Shown one piece after another: positions 18,565 to 28,289 of a stretch of 64,000 nt of DNA; position 1 is the first letter of the stretch, and each line of letters begins with the position of its first letter. Both the position numbers and the translations under genes were made by a program. This DNA is from Serinicoccus profundi (GTDB lineage: Bacteria > Actinomycetota > Actinomycetes > Actinomycetales > Dermatophilaceae): positions 2,108,001 through 2,172,000 of the forward strand of contig NZ_CP042862.1 of NCBI RefSeq assembly GCF_008001015.1. The letters run 5' to 3'. Under the pieces are notes generated by a model that saw only the letters and a program-made list of their open reading frames with translations, did no database searches and was not told the origin of the DNA.

Positions 18565-18656
18565 CCCCCACCGGATCATCTCCGGCCCGACGGCGACGGG
18601 TCCCCGCCACCGCGACGCACCGCCCCGTCGACACGGCGACCCCCGGGTATGACGAA

Positions 18657-18681
18657 GGCCGGGCCCCACGGGGACCCGGCC
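18657..18681. terminator. Bidirectional terminator-like hairpin between convergent genes
   Basis: GGCCGGG-C-CCC, loop ACG, GGG-A-CCCGGCC: a stem of ten pairs with one mismatch, placed between the stop of the kinase-like gene and the stop of tsf. Confidence 0.65.
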
Positions 18682-18704
18682 TCCGGCTGGTGCTCAGGTG
18701 GGCG

Positions 18705-19532
18705 TCAGACGCCGACCTTGAAGCGGGCGAAGCCGGTCACCTGGGCGCCGGCCTCCTCGGCGACCTTGGCGATCGTCTTCTTGTTGTCCTTGGCGAACGG
18801 CTGGTCCAGCAGGACGTTCTCCTTGAAGTAGCCGTTGACCCGGCCCTCGACGATCTTGGGCAGCGCCTGCTCGGGCTTGCCCTCCTCGCGAGCGGTCTCC
18901 TCGGCGATGCGGCGCTCGTTCTCGACCGTCTCGGCGTCGATCTCCTCGCGGGTCAGGACCGAGGGCGAGAAGGCCGCGACGTGCATCGCGATGTCACGCG
19001 CGGTCTGCTCGTCACCACCGGAGGTGGCCACGAGGACACCGATCTGCGGGGGCAGGTCGGGCATCGTCTTGTGCAGGTAGGACACGACCTGGTCGCCGGT
19101 GACGCGGGCGACCCGACGCACCTCGATCTTCTCGCCGATGGTGGCGTTGGCGTCGTCGAGCATCTCCTTGACGGTCTGACCGTCGAGGTCGGAGGCCAGG
19201 AGCTGCTCGGCGTCCGCGGCCTCCACGGCCACGGCCTGGGCGAGGACGCGGTCGGCCAGCTCGCCGAACTTCGGGCCCTTGGCGACGAAGTCGGTCTCGC
19301 AGTTGACCTCGACGAGGGTGCCGACGCCTCCGTCGACCTGGGCCCGGACGAGACCGTTGGTCGCCGAGCGACCCTCACGCTTGGTCACGCCCTTGAGGCC
19401 CTTGACCCGGAGGATCTCGGTGGCCTTGGCGGTGTCGCCGTCAGCCTCGTCGAGGGCCTTCTTGACGTCCATCATCCCGGCGCCGGTGGACTCGCGCAGC
19501 GCCTTGATGTCAGCGGCGGTGTAGTTCGCCAT
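18705..19532 (-). CDS. tsf: Elongation factor Ts
   Basis: 275 residues from ATG at 19532; the open frame upstream is an artefact. The UBA-like N-terminus (residues 1-55, with LRESTGAGMMDVKKAL) and the core motif VEVNCETDFVA are intact. EF-Ts recharges EF-Tu with GTP. It lies 35 bases after rpsB, the standard rpsB-tsf operon. Confidence 0.98.
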   Translation of the reverse strand: MANYTAADIKALRESTGAGMMDVKKALDEADGDTAKATEILRVKGLKGVTKREGRSATNGLVRAQVDGGVGTLVEVNCETDFVAKGPKFGELADRVLAQAVAVEAADAEQLLASDLDGQTVKEMLDDANATIGEKIEVRRVARVTGDQVVSYLHKTMPDLPPQIGVLVATSGGDEQTARDIAMHVAAFSPSVLTREEIDAETVENERRIAEETAREEGKPEQALPKIVEGRVNGYFKENVLLDQPFAKDNKKTIAKVAEEAGAQVTGFARFKVGV

Positions 19533-19567
19533 GAGTGCTTGCTTGCTCCTTCGTAGGGGGATGTGGG

Positions 19568-20497
19568 TCAGGACTGGGTGGCCGGCGCGTCGGCGTCGGT
19601 GCCCTCGGCGGCGGCGGTCTCGGTCGACTCCTCGGCGGCGGCCTCCTCGGCAGCCTGCTCCGGCGCCTCGGTGGACTCCGCGGTCTCGGTGGCTGCGGTG
19701 TCGGCCGGGGCGGCCTCCTCGGAGCCGGCGAGCAGCTCGCGCTCCCACTCGGCCATCGGCTCGTTGGCGGCGGCCTCCTCATCACCGGCGGTCTCGCTGC
19801 CGCCGCCGGAGCGGGACATGAGGCCGTCGGCCACGGCGTCGGCGACCACGCGGGTCAGGAGGGTGACGGAGCGGATGGCGTCGTCGTTGCCCGGGATCTT
19901 GTAGTCGACCTCGTCGGGGTCGCAGTTGGTGTCGAGGATCGCGATGACCGGCAAGCCGAGCTTGCGGGCCTCGGTGACGGCCAGGTGCTCCTTCTTGGTG
20001 TCGACGACCCAGATGGCCGAGGGCACCTTCTGCATGTCGCGGATGCCGCCCAGCGTCTTGGCGAGCTTCTCGTACTCGCGACGCATCATGAGGAGCTCCT
20101 TCTTCGTGTGACCGCTGCCGGCCACGTCGTCGAAGTCGATCTCCTCGAGCTCCTTCATGCGCGTGAGGCGCTTGGAGACGGTCTGGAAGTTGGTGAGCAT
20201 GCCGCCCAGCCAGCGGTGGTTGACGTAGGGCATCCCGACCCGCGTCGCCTGCTCGGCGATGGACTCCTGGGCCTGCTTCTTGGTCCCGACGAACATGATC
20301 GACCCGCCGTGCGCGACGGTCTGCTTGACGAAGTCGTAGGCCTCGTTGAGGTAGGTCAGCGACTGCTGCAGGTCGATGATGTAGATGCCGTTGCGCTCGG
20401 TCATGATGAAGCGCTTCATCTTGGGGTTCCAGCGACGGGTCTGGTGCCCGAAGTGGACGCCGCTCTCCAGGAGCTGGCGCATGGTGACGACGGCCAT
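19568..20497 (-). CDS. rpsB: 30S ribosomal protein S2 with acidic Ala-rich tail
   Basis: 309 residues from ATG at 20497. The S2 core (residues 1 to about 235) is standard, with [14 protein letters not shown] and [12 protein letters not shown]. The last 70 residues are Glu/Ala/Thr-rich with no predicted fold, longer than in E. coli S2 (241 residues). It starts the rpsB-tsf operon, with a strong hairpin in its leader at 20555-20585. Confidence 0.97.
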   Translation of the reverse strand: MAVVTMRQLLESGVHFGHQTRRWNPKMKRFIMTERNGIYIIDLQQSLTYLNEAYDFVKQTVAHGGSIMFVGTKKQAQESIAEQATRVGMPYVNHRWLGGMLTNFQTVSKRLTRMKELEEIDFDDVAGSGHTKKELLMMRREYEKLAKTLGGIRDMQKVPSAIWVVDTKKEHLAVTEARKLGLPVIAILDTNCDPDEVDYKIPGNDDAIRSVTLLTRVVADAVADGLMSRSGGGSETAGDEEAAANEPMAEWERELLAGSEEAAPADTAATETAESTEAPEQAAEEAAAEESTETAAAEGTDADAPATQS

Positions 20498-20554
20498 GCC
20501 GTGTCTCGCTTTCTTCTCGTTGGCAGTTGTGTCCTGGCCCGGGGACGCCTCCCA

Positions 20555-20585
20555 CCCGCAGACCGTGGTGACACGGGGCTGCGGG
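20555..20585 (-). promoter_or_regulatory. Stem-loop in the rpsB leader
   Basis: CCCGCAG-a-CCGTG-gtga-CACGG-gg-CTGCGGG: twelve pairs around a four-base loop, 58 bases before the rpsB ATG. No upstream minus-strand gene needs a terminator here, so it lies in the untranslated leader. A TATGGT -10 candidate at 20626-20631 would start a leader of about 110 bases. It may be an S2 autoregulatory leader; untested. Confidence 0.55.
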
Positions 20586-20746
20586 ACCGCGGGGTGCGCC
20601 ACCGGTCACGAGCCACCGACCATAGAGGTCGGCGGTGTGGGCCGGTCGCGCCCGGGCGCGAATTCGCGCGTCCTACCCGCCCGAGGGCAGGAGGGGACGC
20701 ACGTAGGGCCCATGGTACGGCAGCGGGGCGCGTTGTTCCGAATCGT

Positions 20747-20752
20747 TACGGT
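20747..20752 (+). promoter_or_regulatory. Putative leaderless -10 box of the aminotransferase gene
   Basis: TACGGT ends six bases before the ATG at 20759. The same hexamer is found 6-7 bases before the starts at 47114 and 52976. Confidence 0.5.
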
Positions 20753-20758
20753 GGGGCG

Positions 20759-21922
20759 ATGAGCAGCCCCCTCGTGCAGCGACTCCAGCCCTTCGGCACC
20801 AGCGTCTTCGCCGAGATGACCCAGCGCGCCCTGCAGTTCGACGCGGTGAACCTCGGGCAGGGCTTCCCGGACACCGACGGACCCCAGGAGATGCGTGACA
20901 TCGCGGCGCAGGGGCTGCGCGAGGGACTCAACCAGTATGCCCCCGCCCGCGGTCTCCCGGCGCTGCGCGAGGCGGTCGCGGCGCACCAGGACCGGTGGTA
21001 CGGCATACCTCTGGATCCGCAGACGCAGGTGCTGGTCACCGTCGGCGCGACCGAGGCGATCGCGGCCTCCCTCATCGCCCTCGTCGAGCCCGGTGAGGAG
21101 GTCCTGCTCATCGAGCCGTCCTACGACTCCTACGGCGCCGCCGTGGCGATGGCCGGTGGTGTGCGGCGCACGGTTCAGCTCACCTTCCCCGACCTGGAGC
21201 TCGACCTCGAAGAGCTGCGGGCGGCGGTCACCGGGCGGACGCGCGTGCTGGTGCTCAACACGCCGCACAACCCCACGGGCAAGGTCTTCACCCGCGCCGA
21301 GCTCGAGGGCATCGCCGCGATCGCACGCGAGCACGACCTCGTCGTCCTCTCCGACGAGGTCTACGAGCATCTGGTCTTCGACGGGCTGCAGCACACGCCC
21401 ATCGCGACGCTGCCGGGCATGGCAGAGCGCACCCTGACGATCTCGTCCGTGGGCAAGACCTTCTCCCTCACCGGGTGGAAGACCGGGTGGGTGAGCGGGC
21501 CGCCGGAGCTCGTCGATGCCGTGGCGGCGGTGAAGCAGTTCCTCACCTTCGTGGGGGTCACCCACGTGCAGCCAGCCGTCGCGCACGGGTTGGGGATGCC
21601 GGACGCGTTCTTCACCGGCTTCGCCCACCAGCTGCAGGACAAGCGGGACCTGCTCGTCGCGGCCCTCGGTGAGGTCGGCGTGCCGGTCAGCCCGTGCCAG
21701 GGCAGCTACTTCGTCATCGCCGACCTGGCCGGCCACGGGGTCGAGGACGCCGTCGACTTCTGCCGCCGCATGCCCGAGGAGCTCGGCCTGGTGGGGGTGC
21801 CGGTGTCGGTGTTCTGCGACGACCCTGCGCCGGTGCGCAGCCTGGTGCGCTTCGCCTTCTGCAAGCAGGACGAGGTGCTGCGCGAGGCGGCGCGCCGCCT
21901 GCATCGCCTGGCCCCGGCCTGA
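20759..21922 (+). CDS. PLP-dependent aminotransferase (DapC / kynurenine aminotransferase-like)
   Basis: 387 residues, fold type I class I/II aminotransferase. Visible motifs: [12 protein letters not shown] near residue 30, [24 protein letters not shown] and the PLP lysine in [16 protein letters not shown]. The family includes actinobacterial N-succinyldiaminopimelate aminotransferase (DapC, lysine synthesis) and methionine or kynurenine aminotransferases; sequence alone does not decide. It heads a plus-strand trio with an RDD protein (12 bases on) and xerC. Confidence 0.85.
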   Translation: MSSPLVQRLQPFGTSVFAEMTQRALQFDAVNLGQGFPDTDGPQEMRDIAAQGLREGLNQYAPARGLPALREAVAAHQDRWYGIPLDPQTQVLVTVGATEAIAASLIALVEPGEEVLLIEPSYDSYGAAVAMAGGVRRTVQLTFPDLELDLEELRAAVTGRTRVLVLNTPHNPTGKVFTRAELEGIAAIAREHDLVVLSDEVYEHLVFDGLQHTPIATLPGMAERTLTISSVGKTFSLTGWKTGWVSGPPELVDAVAAVKQFLTFVGVTHVQPAVAHGLGMPDAFFTGFAHQLQDKRDLLVAALGEVGVPVSPCQGSYFVIADLAGHGVEDAVDFCRRMPEELGLVGVPVSVFCDDPAPVRSLVRFAFCKQDEVLREAARRLHRLAPA

Positions 21923-21934
21923 CAGGCTCGAGGT

Positions 21935-22504
21935 ATGCCGCCTGCCCCCCCGACCAGCGCGCGCGCCTCGTGGCGCCCCTCGCCCCGGGTGAGGGTCGGG
22001 TCGTGGCTGGGCGACTGGGCGGTGGTGGGTGCGTGGCTGGGCGTGCTGGCCGTCGCCGGGCTGGTGCTCGCGCCGGCCCTCGGGATCCCCACGGCCTTCG
22101 AGGTCACGCCGACCTCGCTCCTGGCCTCCGATGTCGTCATCACGGTGCTCACCGTGCTCCCCTACGTGTGCTACCTCGCCCTCACCGAGTCCTCGCCACG
22201 GCACGCCACCCTGGGGAAGCGGTGGGCCGGGCTCGCGGTCGCGGGCGTCGACGGTGGGGCACCGGCCGCCTCGGCGCTCTGGCTCCGCAACATCGTCAAG
22301 GCGCTGCCCTGGCAGCTGGGGCACCTCGGTGCGAGCCGGGGGATCCTCGAGGTCCAGCAGGGCCTGGGCCTGCTGCTGGTCGTGCTGTCCCTCGCGCTCG
22401 CCGCGGCGTGCGCGGGCCCGGCGCTCATCGGTGGACGCGGCATCCACGACCGCGCCGCCGGCACCCGGGTGCAGCGCGCCACGGCGGACGGTTGGTCGCC
22501 GTGA
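21935..22504 (+). CDS. RDD-family membrane protein
   Basis: 189 residues with about four membrane helices. The RDD hallmarks are present in adapted form: an early R-D pair region (RVGSWLGDW), [21 protein letters not shown], and a late [11 protein letters not shown]. Function of the family is mostly unknown; some members are sodium/proton antiporters. Its stop overlaps the GTG of xerC. Confidence 0.8.
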   Translation: MPPAPPTSARASWRPSPRVRVGSWLGDWAVVGAWLGVLAVAGLVLAPALGIPTAFEVTPTSLLASDVVITVLTVLPYVCYLALTESSPRHATLGKRWAGLAVAGVDGGAPAASALWLRNIVKALPWQLGHLGASRGILEVQQGLGLLLVVLSLALAAACAGPALIGGRGIHDRAAGTRVQRATADGWSP

Positions 22505-23454
22505 GCGGCCGGGCCGGTGCGGGACGGGCCGAGGCGGCGGCGCCGGAGGTGCTCGACGAGGAGTGGATGGCGGGCTTCGCCCGGCACCTGGAGGTCGAGA
22601 AGGGACGCTCGGCCCATACCGTCCGCGCTTATCTGTCCGACCTGCGCGCCCTCGACGCCTTCCTCGCCACGCGGGGGGTCGACGGCCCGGCGGCCGTGCG
22701 GCTCACCGACCTCCGCGCCTGGTTGGCGGGGCTGGGCAGCGACGGCGCGGCCCGCTCCAGCGTGTCGCGCCGTGCCGCGTCGGCCAAGACGTTCTTCCGC
22801 TGGGCGCAGCGCACCGGTCGCCTCACCTCCGACCCCTCCCTCCGCCTGCTCGCGCCCGGCAAGGACGCGCACCTTCCTGGGGTGCTGCGAGCCCCTCAGG
22901 CCGGCGCCCTCATGGACCTCGCGGCCGTCGCGGCGGACGACGAGGACCCGGTGCACGTCCGCAACCGGGCGATGCTCGAGCTGCTCTACGCCTCGGGGAT
23001 GCGGGTGGGCGAGCTGACCGGGCTCGACGTGGACGACCTCGACCTGCAGCAGGGGACCGCCCGGGTGCTCGGCAAGGGTGACAAGGAGCGGATCGTGCCC
23101 TTCGGCGCCCCCGCCGCCGAGGCGACGACGGCCTGGCTGGCCTCCGGCCGACCGCGGTTGGTGACCGTCGAATCGGGACCAGCCCTCTTCCTCGGGCGGC
23201 GCGGGCGACGGGTGGACCAGCGGCAGGTGCGTTCGAGCCTGCAGGACCTCCTCGCCCACCTGCCCGACACCCCCGCGATGGGACCGCACGGCCTCCGGCA
23301 CAGCGCCGCCACCCACCTGCTGGAGGGCGGGGCCGATCTGCGGACGGTGCAGGAGCTGCTCGGTCACGCGAGCCTGGCGACCACCCAGATCTACACCCAT
23401 GTGTCGGTCGAGCGGTTGCGCTCGGCCTACCAGCAGGCCCACCCCCGCGCCTGA
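22501..23454 (+). CDS. xerC: Tyrosine recombinase XerC
   Basis: 317 residues from a GTG that overlaps the preceding stop (GTGA). N-terminal SAM-like DNA-binding domain to about 110, catalytic domain after. Active-site set complete: R168 (SGMRVGEL), K195 region (GKGDKER), H263-x-x-R266, H289 and nucleophile Y298. It resolves chromosome dimers with a partner Xer at dif. In M. tuberculosis xerC is co-oriented with dprA; here it is on the other strand and ends four bases from convergent chrA. Confidence 0.93.
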   Translation: MSGRAGAGRAEAAAPEVLDEEWMAGFARHLEVEKGRSAHTVRAYLSDLRALDAFLATRGVDGPAAVRLTDLRAWLAGLGSDGAARSSVSRRAASAKTFFRWAQRTGRLTSDPSLRLLAPGKDAHLPGVLRAPQAGALMDLAAVAADDEDPVHVRNRAMLELLYASGMRVGELTGLDVDDLDLQQGTARVLGKGDKERIVPFGAPAAEATTAWLASGRPRLVTVESGPALFLGRRGRRVDQRQVRSSLQDLLAHLPDTPAMGPHGLRHSAATHLLEGGADLRTVQELLGHASLATTQIYTHVSVERLRSAYQQAHPRA

Positions 23455-23458
23455 CGCG

Positions 23459-24826
23459 CTACACCAGTCGGGATCCGAGCTCGATGAGCAGGCTCGCCAG
23501 CGCGCAGGCGCCGAGGGTGCGTAGCACGCTCCAGCTGCGCGGGAAGATGAGGTAGACCGCGAGCGCCGTGATCGCGACCGCGACAAGGTCGACGGTGTCC
23601 AGGACGGGCAGGTCGAGGGATATCGGCCCCCAGGAGACCTCAGCGGTGCTGTCGAACAACGTGTGGGTGGCGAAGTAGAGCGCGAGGCTCGCGATGACCC
23701 CGACCACGGCAGCGGTGATGCCGGTGAGCGAGGCGGCCAGCACCCTGTTGTCGCGCAGGCGCTCGACGTAGGGGGCGCCCAGGAGGATGAACAGGAAGCA
23801 CGGCACGAAGGTCACCCAGGTGGTGATGAGCGCGCCGGTGAGGGCCCCCACCCAGGGGCTGAGCAGGCCCGGATCCCGGTATGCCCCGAGGAAGGCGACG
23901 AACTGCACCACCATGATGAGCGGGCCCGGGGTGCTCTCGGCGAGCGCGAGTCCGCGGACCATCTCCCCCGGGGCGAGCCACCCGTAGACGGTGACCGCCT
24001 CCTGGGCGACGTAGGCCAGGACGGCGTAGGCGCCCCCGAAGGTGACCAGTGCGGCGCCGGAGAAGAAGAGTCCCTGGTCGACGTAGACGCTGTCGCGACC
24101 GAGGAGGGCCGCTGCCGCGACGACGGGGGCGGCCCACAGGACCATCCCCGTCACGAGGATGAAAAGGGTCCGTCGCGGTGAGCGGTGCTCGGAGTGGAGG
24201 TCGGAGTCGCTGATGAGCGGGGTGGGACCGTCGACCTGCGCGCCCTTCGTGGGGGCGGCGAAGTCCGGGTAGGCCCGACCGAGGAACCATCCCGCGACGG
24301 CGGCCACCGCGATGACCGCGGGGAAGGGGGCGGCGAACGCCGTCAGCGCCACGAACGAGCCGAGGGCGATGACGACCAGCGCCGGGTGGTGCAGTCCCCG
24401 TCGAGCGACCCGGATGACCGCCTGGACCACGATCGCGATGACGGCGGCACCGAGCCCGAGGAACAGCGCCTCGATCCACGGGGCGTCGCCGTAGGCGATG
24501 TAGATGGCTGAGAGCGCCAGCAGGGCCACCACCCCCGGGAGCACGAAGAGCGTGCCGGCGATGAGCGCGCCCTTGGCCCCGTTGAGCAGCCAGCCGATGT
24601 AGGTCGCCAGCTGCTGGGCCTCGGGACCGGGGAGAAGGGTGCAGAAGGAGAGAGCGAAGAGGAAGCGCTGCTGGCTGATCCAACGCAACTCGTCGACGAG
24701 CATGCGTTGCATGACCGCGATCTGGCCCGCGGGGCCACCGAAGGTCTGCAGGGAGATGGCGAACCAGGCCCGGGTGGCGTCTCGCAGGGGAACGACGTCG
24801 CGACCCGAGGCCGCCGGCGGCGTCAT
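23459..24826 (-). CDS. chrA: Chromate transporter ChrA family
   Basis: 455 residues with two homologous halves. The N-half carries the FGGPAGQ and LPGPEAQQLATYIGW motifs, the C-half the matching FGGAYAVLAYVAQEAV and ESTPGPLIMVVQFVAFLGA. About ten to twelve membrane helices. Long-chain members expel chromate; the physiological substrate in this organism may be another oxyanion. It lies after the M23 gene with a 141-base gap and does not belong to the dprA operon in other actinobacteria, so it is a local insertion. Confidence 0.9.
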   Translation of the reverse strand: MTPPAASGRDVVPLRDATRAWFAISLQTFGGPAGQIAVMQRMLVDELRWISQQRFLFALSFCTLLPGPEAQQLATYIGWLLNGAKGALIAGTLFVLPGVVALLALSAIYIAYGDAPWIEALFLGLGAAVIAIVVQAVIRVARRGLHHPALVVIALGSFVALTAFAAPFPAVIAVAAVAGWFLGRAYPDFAAPTKGAQVDGPTPLISDSDLHSEHRSPRRTLFILVTGMVLWAAPVVAAAALLGRDSVYVDQGLFFSGAALVTFGGAYAVLAYVAQEAVTVYGWLAPGEMVRGLALAESTPGPLIMVVQFVAFLGAYRDPGLLSPWVGALTGALITTWVTFVPCFLFILLGAPYVERLRDNRVLAASLTGITAAVVGVIASLALYFATHTLFDSTAEVSWGPISLDLPVLDTVDLVAVAITALAVYLIFPRSWSVLRTLGACALASLLIELGSRLV

Positions 24827-24967
24827 CGGACAGGGCCCGTCACGTCGCCGGGGTGAGGTGTCATCACGGCTGCAGTGTAGGGAGTCCGCACCGGGCCCGA
24901 CCTGTCTCGAGTCGACGCCTCCTGGCCGCCCGGGAGCCTGCGTCGCGGGGAAGTCCCGAGCCTCGTC

Positions 24968-25627
24968 TCACCCGCCGATCGGCAGCAAGGTGAGGTCCAC
25001 CTCCAGCAGGAGGGGTGTCGGGTCGACGTAGGTGTCGCGTCCGCGGATCGCCCCCAGGTGCAGGCAGTCGCGGGTCAGGCAGTGCCCTCCGGAGTCCAGG
25101 GACCCGAGACGATCGCCCCGGGCCACCCGGTCACCTCGACCCACCCGGTCGGCGATCGGTTGATAGGTGCTGCGCAGGCCGTCGGGATGCGTCACGCTGA
25201 CGACGCCGACCCCCGCCACCACGCCGCTGTAGGTGACCACCCCGGCCTCCGTGGACAGCACCGGCTCCCCCACCACGCCGACGACGTCGATGCCACGGTG
25301 CCCGGCGCCCCATCGCTGCTCCGGTGGGTCGAACCCGCGGGCGACCTCCGGCACCCCGGCCAGCGGCCAGCCCCAGTGGGTGGCGCGCTCCCGGTCCGTG
25401 ACGGCCGGCTCGCGGATCCCGAGCACCTCCGAGGAACGCAGACCCGAGAGAGCGGGCGAGGCGGGAGGATCGGTCGGCGGGGCGGCGCCCCCGCCACCCT
25501 CGGCGGCCGTCGCGGACAGCAGGGGTGACGGGTCATCTGCTGCCCCGTCACCGACGGTCGCGCCGGCCAGCCCGGCCGATCCCGGGACGAGCGCGACGAG
25601 CAGCGCCAGGAGCACCGTCGCCCTCAT
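24968..25627 (-). CDS. Secreted M23-type peptidase-like protein, motif degenerate
   Basis: 219 residues from ATG at 25627, overlapping the dprA stop. Signal peptide with cleavage near AGLAGA (about residue 22), then a Pro/Ala-rich linker and an LytM/M23 domain. The zinc motif HxxxD is present (GHRGIDV), but the usual HxH reads C-L-H-L in GGHCLTRDCLHLG. Related actinobacterial proteins show the same CLHxG form, so it may be a non-classical or activator-type enzyme. Encoded at the end of yraN-comM-dprA. Confidence 0.85.
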   Translation of the reverse strand: MRATVLLALLVALVPGSAGLAGATVGDGAADDPSPLLSATAAEGGGGAAPPTDPPASPALSGLRSSEVLGIREPAVTDRERATHWGWPLAGVPEVARGFDPPEQRWGAGHRGIDVVGVVGEPVLSTEAGVVTYSGVVAGVGVVSVTHPDGLRSTYQPIADRVGRGDRVARGDRLGSLDSGGHCLTRDCLHLGAIRGRDTYVDPTPLLLEVDLTLLPIGG

Positions 25628-26763
25628 CGGGTCGGCTCCACCCTGCTCGACGCCGCGACCCGCAGGGGTCGCCGCTGCCAGCCGTCCAGCAGCTCCTCGG
25701 CCAGCCCGTCCTGCTCCAGCGCGCGCAGCGCGGCCAGCGTCTCCCGGAGCGTGAGCCCGCACCGCACCATGACCTCATCGACCGGGCAGGAGGAGCGTGG
25801 TCGCAACCACTGCCAGACCCGGCGCAGGTCGTCGGTGAGGCGGTCCTCGGCCCGGGCCATCCCCTGCTTGACCGGAGCGAGGTCGTCGCCGATCCGACCC
25901 ACGAGCTCGGCGACCTCGGCACCGTCGGTGACCAGCTCGGCCCCCATCCGGATCTCTGCGTGGCACCCCTGGGACATGAGGCTCTCCACCGAGCCGGGGA
26001 CGGCCATGACCGGTCGCCCGAGCTCCCGCGCGTGCTTGACCGTCGACCGCGCACCCGAGCGCAGCCCGGCCTCGACGACGACCGTCCCGCGGGCGAGGCC
26101 TGCGATGATCCGGTTGCGGGCCAGGAAACGCATTCGGGCCGGGGCCCCACCCGGAGGAGTCTCGCTGACCAGCGCGCCCGTCCGGCGGATCCGGTCGATG
26201 AGCTCGGCATTGGCGCGGGGATAGGCGACGTCCACGCCCCCGGCGAGCACGGCGATGGTCGACCCGTCGACCGAGAGGGTGGCACGGTGCGCCGCGGCGT
26301 CGATCCCGAAGGCCGCGCCCGAGACGACGGTGAAACCCCGTCCCACGAGGTCGACGCACAGGCCCGCAGCGACGTGGTCGCCATACGCGGTGCTCGCCCG
26401 GGCGCCCACGACGGCGACGCTGCGCTCGGCGAGCTCGCGGACGTCACCGGGTCCGGTGAGCCACAGGCACCACGGCGGCTGCTCCAGCTCGTCGAGACCC
26501 TCGGGCCATCCCGCGTCGCCGGGGATGAGGATCCGGGCGCCGAGCCGGCGGGCGATGTGGGCCTCGTCCAGCGAGGTCGCCCGTTCGACCCGAGCCGCGA
26601 GCCGACCCAGGTCGACCCCGTCCGGGGTGCGGCCATCACGCACGGCATACCCGACGACGTCCTCGACCCCATGCTCGGCGACGACGCGCTGCACGCGCTC
26701 GTCGTAGGGCTCGGCCAGCCGAGAGAGCAGGAGGCGTGCGTGGCGCTCGTCGGTGACCCTCAT
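25624..26763 (-). CDS. dprA: DNA processing protein DprA
   Basis: 379 residues. Rossmann-like core with GARASTAYGDHVA, VSGAAFGIDAAAHR, LAGGVDVAYPRAN and RNRIIAGL, ending in a DprA winged-helix domain (about 300-370). It binds single-stranded DNA and loads RecA during transformation; its role in non-competent actinobacteria is unclear. ATG overlaps the comM stop and its own stop overlaps the M23 gene. Confidence 0.95.
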   Translation of the reverse strand: MRVTDERHARLLLSRLAEPYDERVQRVVAEHGVEDVVGYAVRDGRTPDGVDLGRLAARVERATSLDEAHIARRLGARILIPGDAGWPEGLDELEQPPWCLWLTGPGDVRELAERSVAVVGARASTAYGDHVAAGLCVDLVGRGFTVVSGAAFGIDAAAHRATLSVDGSTIAVLAGGVDVAYPRANAELIDRIRRTGALVSETPPGGAPARMRFLARNRIIAGLARGTVVVEAGLRSGARSTVKHARELGRPVMAVPGSVESLMSQGCHAEIRMGAELVTDGAEVAELVGRIGDDLAPVKQGMARAEDRLTDDLRRVWQWLRPRSSCPVDEVMVRCGLTLRETLAALRALEQDGLAEELLDGWQRRPLRVAASSRVEPTR

Positions 26764-28289
26764 GCGACCTTCACCCCGCTCGGGGTCCGCAGGTCGAGCG
26801 CGAGGGTCACGTCGTCCAGGGCGGGATGCTGCGCCCCGCGCAGGTCGGCGAGGGTCCAGGCGACGCGCAGGGCCCGGTCCAGCCCGCGCAGTGTGAGGGC
26901 ACCACGGTCCATGGCCCGCTCGAGGGGCCGGCGCTCGGCCGCGCCCAACCTCCAGGGCTCCTCCCGCAGGACCGCCCCGGGCACCTCGCTGTTGAGGCGG
27001 AAGGGCAGGTCGCGCCAGCGCTCCCGCTGACGTTCACGGGCCTGCAGCACCCGGGACGCGACGACCGCGGACGGCTCCCCCGGTGGCAGCGCGAGGTCAC
27101 CCCGGGTGACCGCGCTCACGGCGAGCTTGAGGTCGACGCGGTCCAGGAGGGGCCCGGACAGGCGTCCGAGGTAGCCGGTGCGCCGGAAGGGTGGGCAGAT
27201 GCACTGCCCACTCGCGCTGCCGCACGGGCAGGGGTTGGCCGCGAGGACGAGCTGAAAGCGCGCCGGCAGGCGCACGTGACGATCGGCGCGCGCGATGAGC
27301 ACCTCACCGGACTCCAGCGGCTGGCGCAGGCCGTCGAGGACGTCGCGGCGGAACTCCGGTGCCTCGTCCAGGAAGAGCACGCCTCGGTGGGCCCGGGACA
27401 CCGCACCCGGGTGGATGAGTCGGGAACCGCCCCCGATGACCGCCGCCGTGGAGGCCGTGTGGTGCGGCGCGACGAAGGGCGGTCGGGTGAGGAGCCGGTC
27501 GTCGGCCGCGAGGGCGCCGAGGACCGAGTGGATGCCGGTGACCGCGAGTGCCTCGTCGGCGCTGAGCTCGGGCAGGATGCCGGGCAGCCGCTCGGCGAGC
27601 ATCGTCTTGCCGGCCCCCGGCGGCCCGACGAGCAGCAGGTGGTGCCCGCCGGCGGCCGCGATCTCCAGGGCCTGGCGGGCCACGGCCTGACCGACCACGT
27701 CACCGAGGTCGGGCATCCGCACGGGCAGCGAGGGGGTGGAGGCCGGCATCTGCAGCTCCAGCACCTCGCCCTGCGCGCGAGCGAGGTAGAACGCTCGCAC
27801 GTCGGCCAGGGTGCGGACCGGGTGCACGCGCGTGCCCGAGACCAGGGCGGCCTCGCGGGCGGCGTCGGCCGCCACGAGCACCTCCGCCACTCCACCGGCC
27901 GCGGCGGCCAGGGTCATGGGGAGCACCCCGGGCACCGGGCGCACGTCCCCGGCCAGGCCGACCTCCCCGATGTGGCCGACGCCGGCCACGGTCGCGGGCG
28001 GCACGTGCCCCTCCGCGGCCATCATCGCCACGGCGATGGCGAGGTCGAGGCCGCTGCCGGTCTTGGGCACGCCCGCCGGTGAGAGGTTGATCGTCCAGCG
28101 CCGGGGCGGCAACGGCATCCCGCAGTTGCGCAGCGCCGGTCGCACACGGTCCGGCGCCTGCCGACAGGCGTTGTCGGCCAGCCCCGTCATCACCGTCGCA
28201 GGCAGTCCGTCGGCACCCTGGGCCTCCACGGTGACCAGGCGCCCCTCCACCCCGCTCAGGGTGACGGCATGGGTCCGCGCCAGCGCCAT
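26760..28289 (-). CDS. comM: ComM/YifB-type AAA+ ATPase (Mg-chelatase-like)
   Basis: 509 residues. N-terminal Lon-protease-like ChlI domain (TINLSPAGVPKTGSGLDLAIA), Walker A GPPGAGKTM near 215, Walker B and the LVLAANPCPCG segment, and a C-terminal magnesium-chelatase domain. ComM is a hexameric helicase that aids branch migration during DNA integration. The start codon shares one base with the stop of yraN (TGATG). Confidence 0.94.
   Translation of the reverse strand: MALARTHAVTLSGVEGRLVTVEAQGADGLPATVMTGLADNACRQAPDRVRPALRNCGMPLPPRRWTINLSPAGVPKTGSGLDLAIAVAMMAAEGHVPPATVAGVGHIGEVGLAGDVRPVPGVLPMTLAAAAGGVAEVLVAADAAREAALVSGTRVHPVRTLADVRAFYLARAQGEVLELQMPASTPSLPVRMPDLGDVVGQAVARQALEIAAAGGHHLLLVGPPGAGKTMLAERLPGILPELSADEALAVTGIHSVLGALAADDRLLTRPPFVAPHHTASTAAVIGGGSRLIHPGAVSRAHRGVLFLDEAPEFRRDVLDGLRQPLESGEVLIARADRHVRLPARFQLVLAANPCPCGSASGQCICPPFRRTGYLGRLSGPLLDRVDLKLAVSAVTRGDLALPPGEPSAVVASRVLQARERQRERWRDLPFRLNSEVPGAVLREEPWRLGAAERRPLERAMDRGALTLRGLDRALRVAWTLADLRGAQHPALDDVTLALDLRTPSGVKVA

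Noticed and set aside
22501-23454. xerC as an integron or phage integrase
   Set aside because: Length, complete Xer motifs and the RDD coupling fit housekeeping XerC; no attachment sites are visible.
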